From an uncultured Erysipelotrichaceae bacterium (GTDB lineage: Bacteria > Bacillota_I > Bacilli_A > RF39 > UBA660): a DNA stretch of 7,592 nt. Location: NCBI GenBank assembly GCA_902772675.1, contig CACYBN010000160.1, positions 1 to 7,592 of the forward strand, written 5' to 3'. The notes under the pieces are model-generated. The model saw only the letters and a program-made list of their open reading frames with translations. It was not told the DNA's origin and did not search any database. The position numbers were made by a program, and so were the translations under genes. Below are positions 5,050-7,592 of the stretch, piece by piece (within the stretch, counting starts at the first letter, position 1; each line of letters begins with the position of its first letter).

Positions 5050-5922
5050 ATGGAAAGAAGATCTTCAAAATATAGAGAAGAAGAAATATCAACCCAACCT
5101 AAATCAAGTCGTTCTAATAAAAATCGAACTTTATATAGTGAGATAAATGATAAGATTGGATATGGTGAAATAGTAGGCTTACCTAATTATGGAAAAGTTG
5201 AATTAGATAAAAATACTCCAATTAAAACAAGAGAAGAATACCAAAAAACTAAAGAAATTAATCTTCTTTTTGATGAACAACCTAAAGAAGAAAAAGTAGA
5301 AGAAGAAAAACCAGTTGAAAAAATATATGATATAAATACTGTAATAGAATCAGCTAAAAAGAATCGAAGTGTAACAGATGAAGCTGATAAAAGAAGAAAA
5401 CTTCAAGATATGGAATATAATATTTTAACTGATCTAAATCAAAAGTATATTAGTAAAAAAGAAAAGATGGATGAAGATTTAGAAAAAGAAGGAATTAGAG
5501 AATTAATAGATACTATTACTTCTAAAACTTTAGTAGAAGACTTGAAAAAAGAAGAATTAGAATCTGAAGAAGAAGATGATGATGGTAAGGATCTTATGAG
5601 TGATTTAATGGCTACTAGTGCTTTAACAGCAATAAGTAATGAATCTCTTCAAGAAGAACTTGCTAAAGAAATACTAAATGAAGAAGCAAAAAGAGAAGAA
5701 GAAAAGGAAGAAGATTTACAGCTTACTAAGCAAGATGGAAAGATAGTTAATTCATTCTATACAAGAAGTATGGATCTATCAGAACAAGATTTTGAAATAA
5801 GAGATGAAATCTTAGAAGAGAATAAAGCAAAAAGAAAGATATTAATTTTAGTAGTTTTAATTATATTAATAATTATTGCTATAGTAGGTTTAATTATATT
5901 AAATAAATTAGATATATTATAA
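5050..5922 (+). CDS. Highly charged tail-anchored membrane protein, unknown function
   Basis: I do not recognise this 290-aa protein. Residues 1-30 are basic and serine-rich. The middle (about 60-258) is very rich in Glu and Lys with probable coiled-coil stretches, including an acidic block at about 168-178 (EESEEEDDD). A basic KAKRK (259-263) precedes one strongly hydrophobic segment, 264-284, followed by only six residues. There is no N-terminal signal, so it should be a tail-anchored protein with its bulk in the cytoplasm. The start is fixed by AGGAGG (5036-5041), 8 nt before the ATG. It has its own promoter and is followed 10 nt later by the 118-aa gene, so the two are co-expressed. A membrane scaffold or tether is possible, but this is inference from architecture. 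No enzymatic motif was found, and nothing ties it to the T7SS beyond proximity. Confidence 0.8.
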   Translation: MERRSSKYREEEISTQPKSSRSNKNRTLYSEINDKIGYGEIVGLPNYGKVELDKNTPIKTREEYQKTKEINLLFDEQPKEEKVEEEKPVEKIYDINTVIESAKKNRSVTDEADKRRKLQDMEYNILTDLNQKYISKKEKMDEDLEKEGIRELIDTITSKTLVEDLKKEELESEEEDDDGKDLMSDLMATSALTAISNESLQEELAKEILNEEAKREEEKEEDLQLTKQDGKIVNSFYTRSMDLSEQDFEIRDEILEENKAKRKILILVVLIILIIIAIVGLIILNKLDIL

Positions 5923-5932
5923 GGAGCCCTGT

Positions 5933-6289
5933 ATGTTTAACAAATCTGAAGTAACTGAAAGTGATATTAAATTGTTATTAGATAGTTATGAAAAACTTAT
6001 ATTATTAAAAGAAGATTTAAATGGAATAGGTAGAATTAGTGATGCTAATGCAATAGATTTGGCTATTCAAAATATAAAACAAGATTTAAATGATTCTTTG
6101 TTTGCTTTTTATACTGACTCAGAACCAACTGAAGAAGATGATGAAATAGCTAATGAATTAATTGGTACTAAAGATTATGATAATGATAATTATGTTGTAC
6201 AAGAAGTAATTCCACCTGAAAAAGTCCTTTATGAAATGGATACAATTCCAATAATTGAAGTGCCAAAAGAAGATATAGAAACATTATAG
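5933..6289 (+). CDS. Acidic 118-aa protein, unknown function
   Basis: This protein is not recognised. The first ~58 residues look like a helical hairpin: about 8-29, the loop GIGRISDAN (31-39), then a second helix to about 57. The rest is acidic and poorly structured: PTEEDDEIANE near 65-75, an Asp/Asn-rich stretch near 80-86, and a tail of short hydrophobic strands (VLYEMD, IPIIEVP). It has no cysteine, membrane segment or signal peptide. AAGGAG (5921-5926) overlaps the preceding stop and lies 6 nt before the ATG, so it is translated with the tail-anchored 290-aa protein. That makes a soluble partner a reasonable guess. The stop codon lies inside the 5' arm of the terminator. Confidence 0.75.
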   Translation: MFNKSEVTESDIKLLLDSYEKLILLKEDLNGIGRISDANAIDLAIQNIKQDLNDSLFAFYTDSEPTEEDDEIANELIGTKDYDNDNYVVQEVIPPEKVLYEMDTIPIIEVPKEDIETL

Positions 6290-6317
6290 TTAATACTTTT
6301 GTATTAACTATTTTTTT
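6287..6317 (+). terminator. Rho-independent terminator after the 118-aa gene
   Basis: TAGTTAATAC (6287-6296) pairs perfectly with GTATTAACTA (6301-6310) around a TTTT loop, followed by seven T's (6311-6317). The left arm includes the TAG stop codon. The 3' side overlaps the next promoter. Confidence 0.85.
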
Positions 6318-6327
6318 ATGATAAAAT
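6299..6327 (+). promoter_or_regulatory. Promoter of the S1-domain/yutD unit, overlapping the terminator
   Basis: The extended -10 TGA-TAAAAT (6319-6327) follows directly on the terminator T-tract. A weak -35, TTGTAT (6299-6304), lies 17 bp upstream in the hairpin loop and 3' arm. The same TATGATAAAATAA block occurs at 5015-5027. Confidence 0.6.
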
Positions 6328-6346
6328 AAGACTTAGAGGGATTATT

Positions 6347-6724
6347 ATGGCAAGATATGAAATTGGAAATATTGTAGTTGGATGTGTAACTGGTATAGAA
6401 AATTATGGAATATTTGTTTCTTTAAATGAATATTATAGTGGTTTAATACATATATCAGAAATATCATCTAAATATGTTAAAGATATTAATAATTATGTTG
6501 AAATAGGTGAAACTATTAGAGTAAAAATAATTGATAAAGATGATGATACATATCATTTGAAATTAAGTATTAAAGATATCGATTACAGAATTAATAAGAA
6601 AAGAAGGGGTAAAATAGAGGAAACTCCAAATGGATTTGAAACTTTATCAATAAAATTAGAAGACTGGATAGATGAAAAATATAATGAAATAAAGGATGAT
6701 TTAGATGAAGATAGTAAAGATTAA
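6347..6724 (+). CDS. yugI: S1-domain RNA-binding protein, YugI/GSP13-like
   Basis: This 125-aa protein has one S1 (OB-fold) RNA-binding domain at about 3-75. The family pattern is clear: an IGNIVVGCVTGIENYGIFV opening, then GLIHISEIS (32-40), a VGExIRVKI-type strand (EIGETIRVKII, 51-61) and the closing LKLSIKDID (71-79). A charged C-terminal extension (about 80-125) ends in an acidic tail. Length and layout match the YugI/general stress protein 13 (CvfD) group of Bacilli, about 130 aa, ribosome-associated or post-transcriptional regulators. It is translated from AGAGGG (6335-6340), 6 nt before the ATG. The 3' end overlaps yutD by 20 bp. The S1 fold is certain; orthology to YugI rests on size and architecture. 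Confidence 0.85.
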   Translation: MARYEIGNIVVGCVTGIENYGIFVSLNEYYSGLIHISEISSKYVKDINNYVEIGETIRVKIIDKDDDTYHLKLSIKDIDYRINKKRRGKIEETPNGFETLSIKLEDWIDEKYNEIKDDLDEDSKD

Positions 6725-6986
6725 TAACCTAGAATATGAATTAGTTAAAGAATATAAAGACGGTTTTAATGAAGAAGAGTTGTTAGAAACTTTATCTGAT
6801 ACTGATTATTTTTATGAATTCGATTATATTTTCGGTGATTATTCTTATTCTAAATTAAGATTAAAAGGTTTCTATGAAAGTAACAACAAAAAGAAAAAAG
6901 ATATAAATGATATTAAAAATTTAGAAAATTATATAAAAAAATATTGTTCGTTCGAATGTAGATATTTTTTATTGAAGAAAAAATAA
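6705..6986 (+). CDS. yutD: YutD family protein (DUF1027)
   Basis: This 93-aa protein matches the YutD family of Bacilli, small cytoplasmic proteins of unknown biochemical role. The recognised features are an N-terminal strand pair (VKINNLEYELV), EYKDGFNEEEL (15-25), the family core Y-IFGDYSYSKLRLKGFY (about 41-57) and the ending YCSFECRYFLLKKK, with two cysteines (81, 85). It starts inside the S1-protein gene in another frame. AAAGGATGA (6691-6699) lies just before the ATG, so translation is probably coupled. Length is close to the B. subtilis protein (about 100 aa). The Cys pair and aromatic core are conserved by memory of the family; a profile search would confirm. Confidence 0.85.
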   Translation: MKIVKINNLEYELVKEYKDGFNEEELLETLSDTDYFYEFDYIFGDYSYSKLRLKGFYESNNKKKKDINDIKNLENYIKKYCSFECRYFLLKKK

Positions 6987-6994
6987 AAAATATA

Positions 6995-7024
6995 TTGAAT
7001 AAAAGTGTAAAATCATGATAATAT
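6995..7024 (+). promoter_or_regulatory. Candidate promoter of the DUF1292 gene
   Basis: TTGAAT (6995-7000) is followed by GATAAT (7017-7022, spacer 16) or by an extended TGA-TAATAT (7016-7024, spacer 18). It lies in the 71-bp gap after yutD, which has no convincing terminator, so read-through may also supply this gene. Confidence 0.5.
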
Positions 7025-7057
7025 TAATAGTAGTGTAGAATAAAAGGAGGCATTGTT

Positions 7058-7348
7058 ATGTCAGAAGAAAAGAAAGTTATGTCTATTGTTCTAGAAGATG
7101 GATCAATCGATGAGGTTGAGGTTTTATTGTCATTTGAATTTACTGATACTAAAAAAGAATATATTGTATATACTAAAAACGAAACTGATGAAAATGGTAA
7201 TGTAACTATTTATGTTGCTTCATTAAATAGAAAAGAAGATAGTGATCCAGTTCTAGGTGGTGTTGAAACTGATGAAGAATGGGCTAGAATCAAAAATGTA
7301 CTAAAAGAGTTGTCAAAACCGGATGAAGAAGAGGAAAGTCAACAATAG
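7058..7348 (+). CDS. DUF1292 (YrzB-type) small acidic protein
   Basis: This 96-aa protein fits the DUF1292 family: an N-terminal beta-rich domain with VMSIVLEDGSIDEVEVLLSF, then KKEYIVYTKNE, and NVTIYVASL followed by an acidic loop. It ends with the helix DEEWARIKNVLKEL (about 73-86) and an acidic tail. Members are widespread small cytoplasmic proteins in Bacillota with no settled function. The start is supported by AAGGAGG (7044-7050), 7 nt upstream. In B. subtilis yrzB lies beside alaS-yrrK and a cell-wall lytic transglycosylase gene; here YutD is upstream and an unrelated charged protein follows 25 nt downstream. Family assignment is from remembered pattern. Confidence 0.8.
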   Translation: MSEEKKVMSIVLEDGSIDEVEVLLSFEFTDTKKEYIVYTKNETDENGNVTIYVASLNRKEDSDPVLGGVETDEEWARIKNVLKELSKPDEEEESQQ

Positions 7349-7373
7349 TTTAATATAGAGGGAGGTCCTTAAC

Positions 7374-7592
7374 ATGTCAGAAGAAGAAAGAAGAGAAGGT
7401 TTCTTAAAAGGTACAATTGAACCAGAAAGAAGTGTTGCTTCAGATGAGAAGCCTAAAAAAGCCAAATTGACTGGTAAGACTATAGAAGGATTAAGAAAAT
7501 CAAGGCCAAGGATTGCTAAGAAAATAGAAAAATATAATGAAGAATATGAAAAGTTAATATCTATTGCAAGAGAAATTTCTGATGAACAAGCA
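7374..7592 (+). CDS. Unrecognised charged protein, N-terminal part, runs off the window
   Basis: Seventy-three residues are visible with no stop before the window ends. The start ATG follows GGAGG (7361-7365) by 8 nt. Residues 1-30 are acidic then Lys/Pro-rich and likely disordered. From about 31 the sequence is strongly helical and basic-acidic (LTGKTIEGLRKSRPRIAKKIEKYNEEYEK...), suggesting a coiled coil. There is no signal peptide or membrane segment in the visible part. It lies 25 nt after the DUF1292 gene with no terminator between, so it is probably in the same operon. No family is recognised; a later membrane segment or enzymatic domain cannot be excluded. Confidence 0.75.
   Translation, partial: MSEEERREGFLKGTIEPERSVASDEKPKKAKLTGKTIEGLRKSRPRIAKKIEKYNEEYEKLISIAREISDEQA

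Noticed and set aside
6963..6985. TATTTTTT/AAAAAATA inverted repeat at the end of yutD
   Set aside because: It is made of A/T runs in coding sequence and has no following T-tract, so it is not a credible terminator.

Overview
The window is a strongly AT-rich stretch of a low-GC Gram-positive genome (Bacillota, most likely an anaerobic Bacilli/Erysipelotrichia/RF39-type gut lineage). This rests on GGAGG-type ribosome binding sites, TGATAWAAT-type promoters, an EssC/YukD type VII secretion locus (T7SSb), and Bacilli housekeeping genes (RluB, YugI-like S1 protein, YutD, DUF1292). UGA is used as a stop codon (yukD and the following gene) and every Trp codon seen is TGG, so the mycoplasma code is not in use. 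The lineage is an inference from gene content; no marker gene settles it.

Region 1 (1-3982) is the 3' end of a T7SSb locus. It holds the C-terminal ATPase half of EssC (cut by the window edge) and the ubiquitin-like YukD/EsaB. Five small, mainly helical, signal-peptide-less proteins of 97, 220, 149, 121 and 167 aa follow. They look like divergent WXG100-superfamily proteins. Only the 220-aa protein keeps a literal W-x-G (WSG, 50-52); in the others the turn reads VNG, FKD, IDG and FSG. Four of the five carry a [Y/F]xxxD motif 38-41 residues after that turn. The 149- and 167-aa proteins also share HxxLATTI at identical positions (16-23). The last three genes form a separate unit with their own promoter beside a perfect 13-bp palindrome, strong Shine-Dalgarno sequences and a GTAA-loop terminator. 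They are probably T7SS substrates or substrate partners that carry no recognisable toxin domain. This is the most novel part of the window.

Region 2 (3984-4955) is housekeeping: rluB (23S rRNA pseudouridine synthase) on + and a single-cluster [4Fe-4S] ferredoxin on -. They converge on a shared bidirectional terminator.

Region 3 (4987-6317) starts with overlapping divergent promoters for the ferredoxin and a two-gene unit. The unit encodes an acidic, coiled, tail-anchored protein (290 aa) and an acidic 118-aa protein, both unrecognised. It ends in a terminator whose hairpin also contains the -35 region of the next promoter.

Region 4 (6299-7592) has a YugI/GSP13-like S1-domain RNA-binding protein overlapping a YutD-family protein, then a DUF1292 protein and the start of an unrecognised charged protein that leaves the window. 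There is no stretch over 300 bases without a gene, and no tRNA, rRNA, CRISPR array or insertion sequence was seen.
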